DNA of 64,000 nucleotides from a virus. The notes beneath the pieces are model-generated. The model was not told the DNA's origin. It saw only the letters and a list, made by a program, of their open reading frames with translations, and searched no databases. The translations under genes and the position numbers were made by a program. The DNA lies in IMG/VR virus record IMGVR_UViG_3300048883_000431, positions 48,230 through 112,229 of that record; one strand, given 5' to 3'. Below are positions 44,312 through 52,452 of the stretch, piece by piece. Position 1 is the stretch's first letter. Every line of letters starts with the position of its first letter.

Positions 44312-44637
44312 GCTGCCATCTCCAGCTTCACGAGGTCGCCGGTGTCCGGGTCGATCAGCGACTGTACCAGGCGGCGCTGCCACCGGGGCGACAGCTCGCT
44401 GTACGCGCTTCGCGTGCATCTCGACACCACCCAGGCGACGGGGGCATAGCCGAACACCAGAGTGCTCGCGCGGTCATCATTTCGTTCGAGGGTGGTCATG
44501 CAGTAGTAGCTCGGACGCCCGCCGTGGTTCACTACCTCGGTTTCGTTCACCAGGTAGAACGTGCGGCTGCCCTTCTCCTTGTAGAGAAGGACGCCTTCGA
44601 CTCGACGCGCCGTGTCCCTGTAGATCACGTTCATCAT
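44308..44637 (-). CDS. Hypothetical protein, 109 aa
   Basis: Beta-rich N-terminus (VEGVLLYKEKGSRTFYLV) and a helical end (PRWQRRLVQSLIDPDTGDLV). Tightly tiled with its neighbours. Function unknown. Confidence 0.65.
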   Translation of the reverse strand: MMNVIYRDTARRVEGVLLYKEKGSRTFYLVNETEVVNHGGRPSYYCMTTLERNDDRASTLVFGYAPVAWVVSRCTRSAYSELSPRWQRRLVQSLIDPDTGDLVKLEMAA

Positions 44638-44648
44638 CTTCCGTTCTC

Positions 44649-45197
44649 CTAGAATGGGGGCTCTGCGGGGCGATCCTGAACCTCACGGAGGTGTGCAATG
44701 TCGTCCATCTGCACGTAGGGGACTTCCCGCAGCGCTGCGACCGAGTCCTCCGCGATGCTCGTGAGGGCCGCTTGGACCTGCCCGAGATCGAGCTCCCTCA
44801 GCTCCACCGCCTCTCGCTCCAGACGATGCGCCTCGTCCTTGTACTTCCCGCAGCCCTTATCCAGCGGACACCACATCTCGGCCACTGGGACTGGCCCACG
44901 GCCCGACCTGTCTTGCCGCGCGTAGACCTGCTCCAGCCCAACCCGCTCAAGGTCCACGTCGTGATCTCCCGCCCAGGTGTGGAGATTGTCCTCGGACACA
45001 TCCGGCAGGGTGTACACCGTGTACTGCCCGCCGTAGAAGGCGGTGTCCTGAAACCGGAGACGGAACTGGTATTCCGTGTTACTACCGCAGAAGTCCTCCA
45101 CCCCCTCACGCTGGCGCGGTGCCCATACGGCACTGCCGTAGACCACCTCGCCTCTGGGGTCTAACGTCTGGTGATTGTGCGCCACCTTCAGTATCAT
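44649..45197 (-). CDS. Hypothetical protein, 182 aa
   Basis: Beta-rich N-terminal half (TEYQFRLRFQDTAFYGGQYT) followed by a short Cys pair (MWCPLDKGCGKYKDE) and a charged helix. A small zinc site is conceivable. No family is recognised. Confidence 0.65.
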   Translation of the reverse strand: MILKVAHNHQTLDPRGEVVYGSAVWAPRQREGVEDFCGSNTEYQFRLRFQDTAFYGGQYTVYTLPDVSEDNLHTWAGDHDVDLERVGLEQVYARQDRSGRGPVPVAEMWCPLDKGCGKYKDEAHRLEREAVELRELDLGQVQAALTSIAEDSVAALREVPYVQMDDIAHLREVQDRPAEPPF

Positions 45198-45703
45198 ACC
45201 TTGTCCTCTTCTTCTGGGTCGTCGACGGTCTCGCCGCCAGCCGACGCGATCTCTCTGTCGGCGAAGAACTGCTGGACTTCCTCGTCCATCTCCTCCGACT
45301 CGTTGGTGATGGCCGCCATATCTATGGCGTCATCCACGAAAGTCTCCGACACCAGCATCGACCCGCACGTCCCCGCCAGTATCTCCTCGATGGGTCGGCG
45401 CAGCACCTGCGTGAACATGGTCACGCCGCGCTTGAGCCCGTACAGGTGGACGCACTTCTGGACCACGCCCTGGATGACGCCCATCGTGTAGCCGATGCCC
45501 ACCACAGCGTCGCCCACCCCCATCCCGAACTGCACCTCGCGCTTGAGGGACTCGACCATGCCCTCGACGGTGTTGTAGTCCGAGATCTCCCGCGCGCGTT
45601 CCATACCCACGCAGCGCGACACGAAGTCCCTGATCTCGTCAGGTATCTCGTCAACGTCGATCTCCGCGTCGTCCATGTCCTCGGCGTCCGGTATCTCGTT
45701 CAT
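45194..45703 (-). CDS. Hypothetical acidic protein, 169 aa
   Basis: Very acidic at both ends (DAEIDVDEIPDEI, DDPEEEDK) with a hydrophobic middle (MGVGDAVVGIGYTMGVIQG). The middle could be a buried core rather than a TM segment. The start overlaps the next stop by 4 bases. Function unknown. Confidence 0.65.
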   Translation of the reverse strand: MNEIPDAEDMDDAEIDVDEIPDEIRDFVSRCVGMERAREISDYNTVEGMVESLKREVQFGMGVGDAVVGIGYTMGVIQGVVQKCVHLYGLKRGVTMFTQVLRRPIEEILAGTCGSMLVSETFVDDAIDMAAITNESEEMDEEVQQFFADREIASAGGETVDDPEEEDKV

Positions 45704-45715
45704 CCCTGGTGCTCC

Positions 45716-46231
45716 CTAATATTGTAGAGATACATCGTCTAGAACTGCGACGATGAAGTCCACGCGGTGACGGAGTTCCATCCTCGCCGCCTGGATGGAG
45801 TACAGGTCGACGGCCGACACCGCGACCTTAGCCGCTTGGACCTCCATCCACCCTACCCATCCCCGGCCGCACAGGGCGTCGATGCCCCACTCTACCGTGA
45901 TGACTGCCTGGCGCTCGTCCACCGCTGCGGACCATCTCGTGCTAACCGTAAGGTGTCCTCCCCGCATCCGGGAGCCGTGTGGGTCATCCGTCTCCTCCCG
46001 TCGAGTCACGAAGGAGAACACCGACGCCCAGTTCGACCACGCCTCCTCCATCTCCACGGGACCGTTCCCGAGATACTGGTCCCCGAAGTACCCCGCGACG
46101 GCGAGGCCCAGGTCGAACCTGAGCTTCGTCATCTCATCCATGTCCTCGATGCGGGGAATCTCGTCCCGTGCCAGTACGTCGCGTAGAATACCGTCCGTGT
46201 TCTCGTCCGTCGATTGACGCTCCAAGTTCAC
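45716..46231 (-). CDS. Hypothetical protein, 171 aa
   Basis: The GTG at 46231 overlaps the previous stop (GTGA). The protein is helical, with Trp-rich segments (EMEEAWSNWASVFSFV, CGRGWVGWMEVQAA). Function unknown. Confidence 0.6.
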   Translation of the reverse strand: MNLERQSTDENTDGILRDVLARDEIPRIEDMDEMTKLRFDLGLAVAGYFGDQYLGNGPVEMEEAWSNWASVFSFVTRREETDDPHGSRMRGGHLTVSTRWSAAVDERQAVITVEWGIDALCGRGWVGWMEVQAAKVAVSAVDLYSIQAARMELRHRVDFIVAVLDDVSLQY

Positions 46232-46530
46232 AGGATCATCCCCCTGAATCGAATCTCCAACACGGCGTCCACGGGGATGCTGCGGTAGTTGCGCGCTACC
46301 GTATCCCACACGCACACGAGGCCGTTGTCGAGATTCTGTTGGCGACGCTTCTCCGCCCTCACGGCGTCGAGTTTTGGGTTCTTGGGTCTAACCCCAAGGC
46401 GGCAGACCATGCGACGTTCCGTGCCGTCAGTCCGCTTCGTGAACGTCACTCCGAAGAATGTCCCCCGCGTCGTCTCCCAAAGCGCGTCCTCGAACTGTTC
46501 CGTCTGGTCCCTCAACGACAACGAAGCCAT
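46228..46530 (-). CDS. SH3-fold phage protein (DUF2693-like)
   Basis: The 100-aa protein has GTFFGVTFTKRTDGTERRM followed by CRLGV and, near the end, VWDTVARNYRSIPVDAVLEI, a strand order I recognise from small SH3-like barrels common in phages. They are often RNA- or protein-binding; the exact role is unknown. It overlaps the previous gene by 104 bases in another frame. Confidence 0.6.
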   Translation of the reverse strand: MASLSLRDQTEQFEDALWETTRGTFFGVTFTKRTDGTERRMVCRLGVRPKNPKLDAVRAEKRRQQNLDNGLVCVWDTVARNYRSIPVDAVLEIRFRGMIL

Positions 46531-46711
46531 GGAGAATTCCCTTCCAGTAGCGTTTCTTGTTGTCCAGCAGCCACGACGTGAGGTTGTGCATCGACATCAT
46601 GTTGCTGGTCCGCGTCACCCGGTCCCAGTCCAACATGTTGCAGCCACCGTGCATCCTGATGACCTCGATGTCATTGTAGATGGCCTGCGTTACCTTAGTC
46701 TTCTGTGGCAT
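46427..46711 (-). CDS. DUF5049-like protein with out-of-phase tail
   Basis: Residues 1-62 (KVTQAIYNDIEVIRMHGGCN, MHNLTSWLLDNKKRYWKGIL) resemble the small DUF5049 family found in phages. The last 32 residues read through the start of the next gene in another frame, so the native stop appears displaced. Function unknown. Confidence 0.6.
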   Translation of the reverse strand: MPQKTKVTQAIYNDIEVIRMHGGCNMLDWDRVTRTSNMMSMHNLTSWLLDNKKRYWKGILHGFVVVEGPDGTVRGRALGDDAGDILRSDVHEAD

Positions 46712-46934
46712 TACGGTCCTCCAGGTCCAGGGACTGCAGCATCTTCACGTCGCCGTCAGCGAAGTCCAGGCTGTGCTCGACGGACATGAACAGCTCGTCT
46801 ATCCGCTGCGTGGCACCCGCCCAGTAGATCTCGGCCTCCGTCAGCCGTGACCGCGCCCGACCGAGCAACGACAGCGCCTCGGTGAGGGACTCGGTCACAC
46901 GGTCCTGACGTGCTTCCTCACGCGTCGCTCCCAT
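46695..46934 (-). CDS. Hypothetical helical protein, 79 aa
   Basis: A helical, probably coiled-coil protein (SLTEALSLLGRARSRLTEAE). Overlaps both neighbours slightly. Function unknown. Confidence 0.6.
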   Translation of the reverse strand: MGATREEARQDRVTESLTEALSLLGRARSRLTEAEIYWAGATQRIDELFMSVEHSLDFADGDVKMLQSLDLEDRNATED

Positions 46935-47241
46935 TCGTCTCCTCCTCGAAGTGGTCCGATCTCGACGCGTCGCCTATGATGGTGATGTTGGGCTCGATCT
47001 CCCCGTTGGGCTTCCGTTCCAGGCAGATGGCGACCAGCTTGATGCCCTTCGACTCGATGAGGTCGAGCCACTTCACGAAGTCGAACGCTCGGTACGCCAT
47101 GTGCGCGTGCTTGGCAGTGCCCGGGTCCGTTGCGAACAGGTCCGTTCGGAGGAACGTGACGCCCTTCTCTTCCGCGAACCCAACGTCGGCCCCCGCTTTG
47201 TCTGGCCCCCCTACCACGGGGGGTTGTACGCGTTCGCTCAT
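46918..47241 (-). CDS. Hypothetical protein, 107 aa
   Basis: Mixed alpha/beta (AYRAFDFVKWLDLIESKGIK, LVAICLERKPNGEIEPN). Its start overlaps the upstream stop by 4 bases. Function unknown. Confidence 0.6.
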   Translation of the reverse strand: MSERVQPPVVGGPDKAGADVGFAEEKGVTFLRTDLFATDPGTAKHAHMAYRAFDFVKWLDLIESKGIKLVAICLERKPNGEIEPNITIIGDASRSDHFEEETNGSDA

Positions 47242-47666
47242 GCCCTTGTCCTATCGTCGACTTGCCGTTGGAGCGCTGCCGCCAGCGCCCCCAGCTTGGT
47301 GTTCACACGCTCCTCGGTAGGTGGCCCTTCGACCTCCTCGTCGGCCCGTGCCGTGCCGTCCGCCAGTATACTCTCCGCCAGATACTCCACGACCGTCCAC
47401 ACGACGCAGTTCTTGAACTGATCGTTGGAACGCACGTTCTCGGCCCAACGGTTGGAGAGCAGTTCCAGCTCGGTGATGCCCACCCTGTCCGCCACGACCC
47501 CCAGGCATTCCCACATCTCCGTTGGCCACGCGTCGTAGACCAGGCACGTCTCGGTGTAGTAGGTCAGACCGGGGATGCCCTGCGTCGCGCTGTGCTTCAC
47601 GATGTCGGACAGCTCGCCCGCCGTGTAGCGTAGCCGCATCCATTCGTAGAACGATTCAACTGCCAT
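47238..47666 (-). CDS. Conserved hypothetical protein, 142 aa (DUF7222-like)
   Basis: The ATG at 47666 follows GGAGGA. The segment SNDQFKNCVVWTVVEYLAES near residue 95 resembles a small family (DUF7222) seen in phages and megaplasmids. The fold is helical. Function unknown. Confidence 0.6.
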   Translation of the reverse strand: MAVESFYEWMRLRYTAGELSDIVKHSATQGIPGLTYYTETCLVYDAWPTEMWECLGVVADRVGITELELLSNRWAENVRSNDQFKNCVVWTVVEYLAESILADGTARADEEVEGPPTEERVNTKLGALAAALQRQVDDRTRA

Positions 47667-47723
47667 AGGTTCCTCCCCTAACATACCGAGTGTATTACGC
47701 ATTAAGTCTGTTTTCCAGCGCGC

Positions 47724-48779
47724 TTAGAATGGGGTGTAGTTGGGGTCTACGTTGCACTTGAGCGCCATCACCATGTCACTCAGGTTGCCCGTTGTGTGCT
47801 CACACTGACGCTCTATGGCCACGGCCTCCTCGTGGCCCTTCACCCCCATAGCCCGATGCAGCACGGTTGCAAGGGCTGTCATGGCCACCTTGTGCTCTGG
47901 CCGCGCCCGCTCGCCGTCCATGATCGTGGGCTGGTTGGGGTCGGGCTCCTTGACCTCGCACATCACTGGCGGCATCTCTACCCCGGTGACCCCCGTGCAG
48001 ACATCGGCCCACGCCGCGATGAATGTCTCCTTCAGGCAGGGGCTTTCCCAGATATACCCGAGGTCCTCGTGGAGGGAGTCCTCGAAGTAAGCGGACGCGT
48101 TCTCCTCGTGCCAGTGGCGCATGTGCGGGTCTGGCTTGACTAGGGGATGCCGCGCCACCCAGTACTCGGCCCACTGGACGCCCTTGTCGTGGGCCAGGTC
48201 GCCATCCATACTCTCGCACGCCTTGGGGACTCCCCACTCCTCGTGGTTCTGATCCAGACAGTCGGAGCACACGTCGCCCTCGCTGCACCCGCTGTAGGCG
48301 ATGGGCGTGTCGGTCTCTTCCAGGTAGATCAGGTCGTTATCGTCCTCGAAGAACTCCTCGCACGCCATACACGAGTGACCGCACGCGCACTCGTCGCACC
48401 ATATCTGTCCGTACTGGTTGCGGTGGTAGATGCTATCGTCATCGACACCGGCCTCGCAGACCACGCATATCTCGTTGGATTCTATGTCGAGCCGATGGGA
48501 GATGAAGTCACGAGTGCGCTGCGAGTAGTTCTTGAAGTGGTCCACGACGTAGCCCTCGTCGTCGTCGAGGTCCCAGGTCCGGGTGTTGGTCGAGCCCCCA
48601 TGTCGGCAATGTGCGCCGACCACGCACTCCGTAAGGAGCCACGCCACCTGGTAGCTGTTCACTTCCCTGTCCAGCTTGGTCTCGAAGCAGTAGATCTCCT
48701 CGTTGTCGTTGACGGCGAACAGAAGCTCATCCCCGTGGTCCCGGCGGTAGAGTATCAGCGCCGAGTCTGACATTGCCAT
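47724..48779 (-). CDS. Cys-rich zinc-binding protein, 351 aa
   Basis: The protein has a cluster of CxxC pairs: ICVVCEAGV, IWCDECACGHSCMACEEFF and GDVCSDCLDQ (roughly residues 95-185), consistent with two or more zinc sites. The flanking parts are acidic. Such proteins may bind nucleic acid or act as transcription or assembly adaptors. I choose the ATG at 48779. A 19-codon frame with a good Shine-Dalgarno sequence (48781-48840) ends two bases before it and could be a leader peptide. The gene lies directly downstream of the tmRNA-like RNA. Confidence 0.7.
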   Translation of the reverse strand: MAMSDSALILYRRDHGDELLFAVNDNEEIYCFETKLDREVNSYQVAWLLTECVVGAHCRHGGSTNTRTWDLDDDEGYVVDHFKNYSQRTRDFISHRLDIESNEICVVCEAGVDDDSIYHRNQYGQIWCDECACGHSCMACEEFFEDDNDLIYLEETDTPIAYSGCSEGDVCSDCLDQNHEEWGVPKACESMDGDLAHDKGVQWAEYWVARHPLVKPDPHMRHWHEENASAYFEDSLHEDLGYIWESPCLKETFIAAWADVCTGVTGVEMPPVMCEVKEPDPNQPTIMDGERARPEHKVAMTALATVLHRAMGVKGHEEAVAIERQCEHTTGNLSDMVMALKCNVDPNYTPF

Positions 48780-48864
48780 GCTATTGTCCCAGCCCTTGTC
48801 CAGTTTCGCTACCATGTCCGCAAGTGAGACGCCCGAGCATTCGCTTTCCTCTCGCTCCGATGTG

Positions 48865-48940
48865 TGGTGGAGGCGGGGGGAGTTGAACCCCCGTCCGCAG
48901 CGTGCTCGGATGCGTTGCTACGTCGAAACACGTCGCCCCC
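48865..48940 (-). ncRNA. 76-nt tmRNA-like RNA (tRNA-like domain only)
   Basis: Reading on the minus strand, the 76 nt start GGGGGCG and end CGCCTCC plus ACCA. These 7-bp acceptor strands pair fully, with a G-U at position 3, the identity mark for alanyl-tRNA synthetase. A perfect 5-bp T-stem (GGGGG/CCCCC) encloses the T-loop TTCAACT. The segment GTTTCGAC after the acceptor matches the conserved 5' tmRNA motif, and GGACGGGGGTTCAACT matches the 3' tmRNA sequence. Only 41 nt separate the acceptor and T-arm, with a 5-6 bp stem (GTAGC/GCTGC) around a 15-nt loop. There is no room for a tag reading frame or pseudoknots. A canonical tRNA fold (7-nt anticodon loop with U33) was not found. The RNA begins 15 nt after a gene stop. 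Confidence 0.65.
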
Positions 48941-48954
48941 ACTATCGACGATAC

Positions 48955-49497
48955 CTACGCCGTCTGCCCACGTCGGCTTTCAGGTATCCTATCGAAATCG
49001 AAGTCCTCCGGGATGTCGGGCATCTGGTCGGGGTCTATCTGCTTCCCGAACAGCTCCGACATGCTCCGGGCCACGGGGTTCACGGGCCGTTCCTCCGTGG
49101 TCCCTGGCCCCACGTCCTCGCGGAGCGCGTCCCTGAAGGGAACGCCAAGATCGAACATGCTGATGTGCAACAGGGCGTCCATTTCACTACTCGGTGCCAC
49201 CCCGAGGTGGACGTCGTCGCAGTTGTCGCAGATCAACGCGGCGCGGATATGGTAGGTCACCATCGCACGCCCTGCGGCGTCGGGGAAGATGAGCGTGGCC
49301 TGCTCGTCCAGGGAGTCGAGCGACATCTCGTCCGCCTTGGCCAGATGTCCGTGGTAGTTCCCAACGGTCAGCTTGATCGGGACGCTCCCGATAAACCCGG
49401 CGAATCTGCACACCACGCTCACCTTGGTGTCTCCGTCCTTCACGGTCTCCATGAATGTGAGCAGGTCCCGGAACGTATACGTGCCCCTAGTAGTCAT
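48955..49497 (-). CDS. Hypothetical protein, 180 aa
   Basis: Beta-rich N-terminal half (DGDTKVSVVCRFAGFIG, PIKLTVGNYHGHL) and an acidic C-terminal half. It sits between the VWA gene and the tmRNA-like RNA. No family is recognised. Confidence 0.65.
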   Translation of the reverse strand: MTTRGTYTFRDLLTFMETVKDGDTKVSVVCRFAGFIGSVPIKLTVGNYHGHLAKADEMSLDSLDEQATLIFPDAAGRAMVTYHIRAALICDNCDDVHLGVAPSSEMDALLHISMFDLGVPFRDALREDVGPGTTEERPVNPVARSMSELFGKQIDPDQMPDIPEDFDFDRIPESRRGQTA

Positions 49498-50893
49498 CGT
49501 TGCCCCCTATCTCAATCCCGACTCCGCCGCTTTGTCGTGCGATGTTGACGAGCTCTTGGTTCGTCCCGAGGACGAAGGCGTGCATCGTAGTCCCCTTCAG
49601 ATCGTTCAACGTCAGACTCACTCCGTCCTGTCCGTCGGTCACCACGAGGAGCTCCGGCTTGGTGAGCTGGTCACCCGACCCCAGTATCTCCTCGACACGC
49701 GCCGTTGCCTGGCGTGCACAGTGGTCGATGGCTGTGCCGCCCCCACCGTAGTAGACGTCCTTCACGTCTGCCATGCACTTCACGGCGGACGCCTCGTCCC
49801 ACGCGTGGTATTCATCCTTCCAGCATGAGGCATCGAAGAACCTGACGTACACCACCGCGTCGCCGCGCTTGACGGCGCGTAGGCGGTTCATAACGATGCC
49901 GCCAGCCTGGTACGTCTTACGCCCCGACATGCTGCCCGACCCGTCCACAAGGATGTAGAGAAGCTGCCGCTTCACGACTGTCTTCACCTTCTCCCGTATC
50001 ATGGCCACGCGGCTTGCGATACGATAGGCCCGCAGCACCGGCGGGTACGTCCACTCACGCGGCGTGAGCTTGTTCACCTCGTCCCACGACTCGATGGGGC
50101 GCACGCGCACCTCCCGGCCGTCGGGGTCCGCCACCTGCTCGCGGCTCAGACTCGTCACCATGCTGGGAAGGCTGTCGATCTTCTTCGACATCCTCAGCCA
50201 CACCCAGTCCTCGGCGGTGAAGTTCGAGGCGATCTCCGCCTTGCTGCCCTTCGCTTCGCTTCCCACCTCCTTGCCGACGCCCGGTTCCAGGTCTTGGAGT
50301 TCCTCCATCGAGGTCTCGTTCACAAGGATGACGCGCTCGTTGATCTCGTCTGCCATGCCCTTCATGTTGATGGAGCTGAACAGCGGGTTCGCGGTCTCGT
50401 CTGCGCCGTGTGTGTCCGAATGTTCCGGCAGGTCCTTCTCCGACATAAGCCGGACGTAGTTCATAGCGCGTTCGAGCGGCGACTTGCCCTCGCACTCGGA
50501 GAAGTCGGCGGCGTTTACGAACTCCTGCGCGTTCGTGTGGTATTGGTTGAGGTGATCCTTCCAGGCGGTTTTGGACTCCGCTTCCGCCCTCCTCGACGCC
50601 GAGCCGGAGTCGGAGTCATAGTAGGCGTTATGGTACAGGCTCCGCCCGCCCGGCAGCGAGCGGTAGCGGCTGTCCTCTTCGCCGTGGACGACGCTGGAGA
50701 TCTCCACTGCCCGTTCCTCGCACGCTTCCTCTAGCGGGCCGGGACTCACGTAGGTCCCTCCCGCGTTGACGTTCACCAGGTCCTCGACAAGATCGGAGGA
50801 CCACGCCTTGAGCCCAAGCTCCGTAGCCTTCTGGCGCATCTCGAACATGTCAGGCCCCCTGTACCCGTGCGGGGGCCGTGTCCTAATCGTCAC
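49487..50893 (-). CDS. VWA-domain protein (CobT/chelatase-subunit-like)
   Basis: The 468-aa protein has a C-terminal von Willebrand A domain: LVDGSGSMSGRKTYQAGG near residues 316-333 (MIDAS Asp317, Ser319, Ser321) and LLVVTDGQDG near 430. The N-terminal 300 residues are charged and helical. The gene follows a MoxR-type AAA+ ATPase gene, the standard pairing of metal chelatase or MoxR/VWA chaperone systems, where the VWA protein presents a substrate to the ATPase. Cyanophages carry related CobS genes. Its target here is unknown. Confidence 0.75.
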   Translation of the reverse strand: MTIRTRPPHGYRGPDMFEMRQKATELGLKAWSSDLVEDLVNVNAGGTYVSPGPLEEACEERAVEISSVVHGEEDSRYRSLPGGRSLYHNAYYDSDSGSASRRAEAESKTAWKDHLNQYHTNAQEFVNAADFSECEGKSPLERAMNYVRLMSEKDLPEHSDTHGADETANPLFSSINMKGMADEINERVILVNETSMEELQDLEPGVGKEVGSEAKGSKAEIASNFTAEDWVWLRMSKKIDSLPSMVTSLSREQVADPDGREVRVRPIESWDEVNKLTPREWTYPPVLRAYRIASRVAMIREKVKTVVKRQLLYILVDGSGSMSGRKTYQAGGIVMNRLRAVKRGDAVVYVRFFDASCWKDEYHAWDEASAVKCMADVKDVYYGGGGTAIDHCARQATARVEEILGSGDQLTKPELLVVTDGQDGVSLTLNDLKGTTMHAFVLGTNQELVNIARQSGGVGIEIGGNDDY

Positions 50894-50903
50894 GCGGGTG
50901 CTC

Positions 50904-52379
50904 CTATGCGAGTGACGTGGCCTTGGAGATGGCGCTCGTCTTGACGTTCGCCGCTGTCTCCTTGAGGGACTTCAACGAGTCCCACATTTGGTCGCTTGCC
51001 TGCACACTTTCGAGGGACACGATGACCCGTTCGAGCTCACGTGCCCATTGCAGGCACTCGACGGCCTTGTCGGTCTGTGTGACCTCACCGACGATGACCT
51101 TGAGCTCCTCCTCGATCTTGTCCAGCACAGCCTGGCACTTCGCGGACTCGCGCGCCTTCTCGGCTTCCGCCAGTATCGTGTCGCCCAGCGACTCCAGCCC
51201 GGCGACGAACCGTAACGCTGCCAGGTTATCGTTCGACTTGCCCTCGGCGTCCTCGATGGCCTTGAGGATTTCGTAGGCGTAGACCGCCGTTCGCGGGCTG
51301 ATGAACTGCCCGCCGTCTACCGCACGGGACACCAGGGATACCAGCATGTTCGCTGTCTCCCCCCGGAACCCAAGTACGTTGTAGAGCAAACGGTAGTCCT
51401 CCAGCGTGTAGCTGGCCCACTTCACTTCGAGTTGAAGCGGGAAGCGTTCAACGAGTGCGTGCGCCGACGCGCCCAGGTCGCTGATTTCCGACGGTGTGCG
51501 GTTAGTGATGGCGATGATGCACTTCGTAGCCATCGTGAATCGCTGCGCGCCGTTACGAAGCTCCCGCGCGGTCAGCGTGTCCTTGAGGGACAACAGGACC
51601 GACGGCGGCGCGTCGAACAGCTCCTCGAACACCGCGTACTTGGACGCCAAGAACGAGCGCTCCGGGTTGTATTCAAGCACCTTCTCGCTGTCCAGGCGCG
51701 CGAAGTCGAGGCCGCCGAACATCTTGGCCTCGTCCATCCCCTCGCCGAAGAACTGCACGAAGCACTCTTCCGGCGCGAACTTGTCCATCACTGCCTGGAC
51801 CATCACGCTCTTGCCGTGTCCGGCCGGGCCATACAGTAGGAGGTTGCGGCCGCTCGTCATCGCTGACGATACCGCGTCCGCTACGTCCTCACTGTGGATG
51901 AACCCCGCGCTCAGTTCCGATCTCACCGATGCCCGCATGGGGGCAGCTCCTGTCTTCTTGGTTGATGTAGGCGTTTTCTTCAGCACCACCTCTTTGGTGG
52001 GGCGTACCTGGTGTGCGTCGTCGCCCGCTCCGCTACGGAGTGCGAGTTCATCGACCGCCTCGATGTTAGTGCCAACGACTAGGTGAATGACGAGCTCCGA
52101 ACCGTCTGACACGTCCTTGAAGTCCCACCGTAGTCCGTCCGCCCAGTCGGCCTGCGCCCTGCAAATCATCTCCAAGGGGAGGCCGTCGGGGGTGTAGAGC
52201 GTAGCGCATACCTCACGCATCCCCGACACGTTGAGTTTGAAGGCGTAGCCGCCACCGTCCTCGACGTAGAACCTCCTGCACACCCACTCCGGTGGCGTTC
52301 CACCGTGGTGCAGCCAGTTCTTCGTCTCCGCGAAGTGACCGTCGGCTAGTGCGAGGACATGATGTCCCGAGAATTTCAC
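50904..52379 (-). CDS. MoxR/CobS-like AAA+ ATPase
   Basis: The 491-aa protein has Walker A GPAGHGKS at residues 184-191. A Walker B-type VFEELFDAPP and a sensor region CIIAITNRTPSEI follow, then a helical lid (SPRTAVYAYEILKAIEDA). The N-terminal 150 residues are a separate beta-rich domain followed by a Lys/Thr linker (VVLKKTPTSTKKTG). It precedes the VWA gene, so the two likely form a chaperone-like complex. It shares an exact 35-bp segment with the gene at 52453. A near-consensus promoter lies directly upstream. Confidence 0.8.
   Translation of the reverse strand: MKFSGHHVLALADGHFAETKNWLHHGGTPPEWVCRRFYVEDGGGYAFKLNVSGMREVCATLYTPDGLPLEMICRAQADWADGLRWDFKDVSDGSELVIHLVVGTNIEAVDELALRSGAGDDAHQVRPTKEVVLKKTPTSTKKTGAAPMRASVRSELSAGFIHSEDVADAVSSAMTSGRNLLLYGPAGHGKSVMVQAVMDKFAPEECFVQFFGEGMDEAKMFGGLDFARLDSEKVLEYNPERSFLASKYAVFEELFDAPPSVLLSLKDTLTARELRNGAQRFTMATKCIIAITNRTPSEISDLGASAHALVERFPLQLEVKWASYTLEDYRLLYNVLGFRGETANMLVSLVSRAVDGGQFISPRTAVYAYEILKAIEDAEGKSNDNLAALRFVAGLESLGDTILAEAEKARESAKCQAVLDKIEEELKVIVGEVTQTDKAVECLQWARELERVIVSLESVQASDQMWDSLKSLKETAANVKTSAISKATSLA
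52030..52064 (-). repeat. 35-bp exact direct repeat, copy A
   Basis: Identical over 35 bp to 52958-52992, same orientation and same frame; it encodes IEAVDELALRSG-type sequence inside the MoxR-like ATPase. Confidence 0.9.
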
Positions 52380-52421
52380 CGGAGTTGCCTTTCACGTTTA
52401 ATACGTTGGCCGCGTGTGAAT

Positions 52422-52450
52422 ATGATACCACATCCCTCGGTGCGTGTCAA
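52422..52450 (-). promoter_or_regulatory. Sigma-70-type promoter (TTGACA-17-TATCAT)
   Basis: Minus strand TTGACA, 17 bp, TATCAT with TG before the -10. It lies between the gene at 52453 and the MoxR gene and would drive the MoxR/VWA pair and the tmRNA-like RNA. Confidence 0.8.
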
Positions 52451-52452
52451 GT

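Noticed and set aside
48865-48940. Canonical tRNA
   Set aside because: I could not build a 7-nt anticodon loop with U33 and a paired stem; the best alternatives leave mismatches, while the tmRNA landmarks fit.
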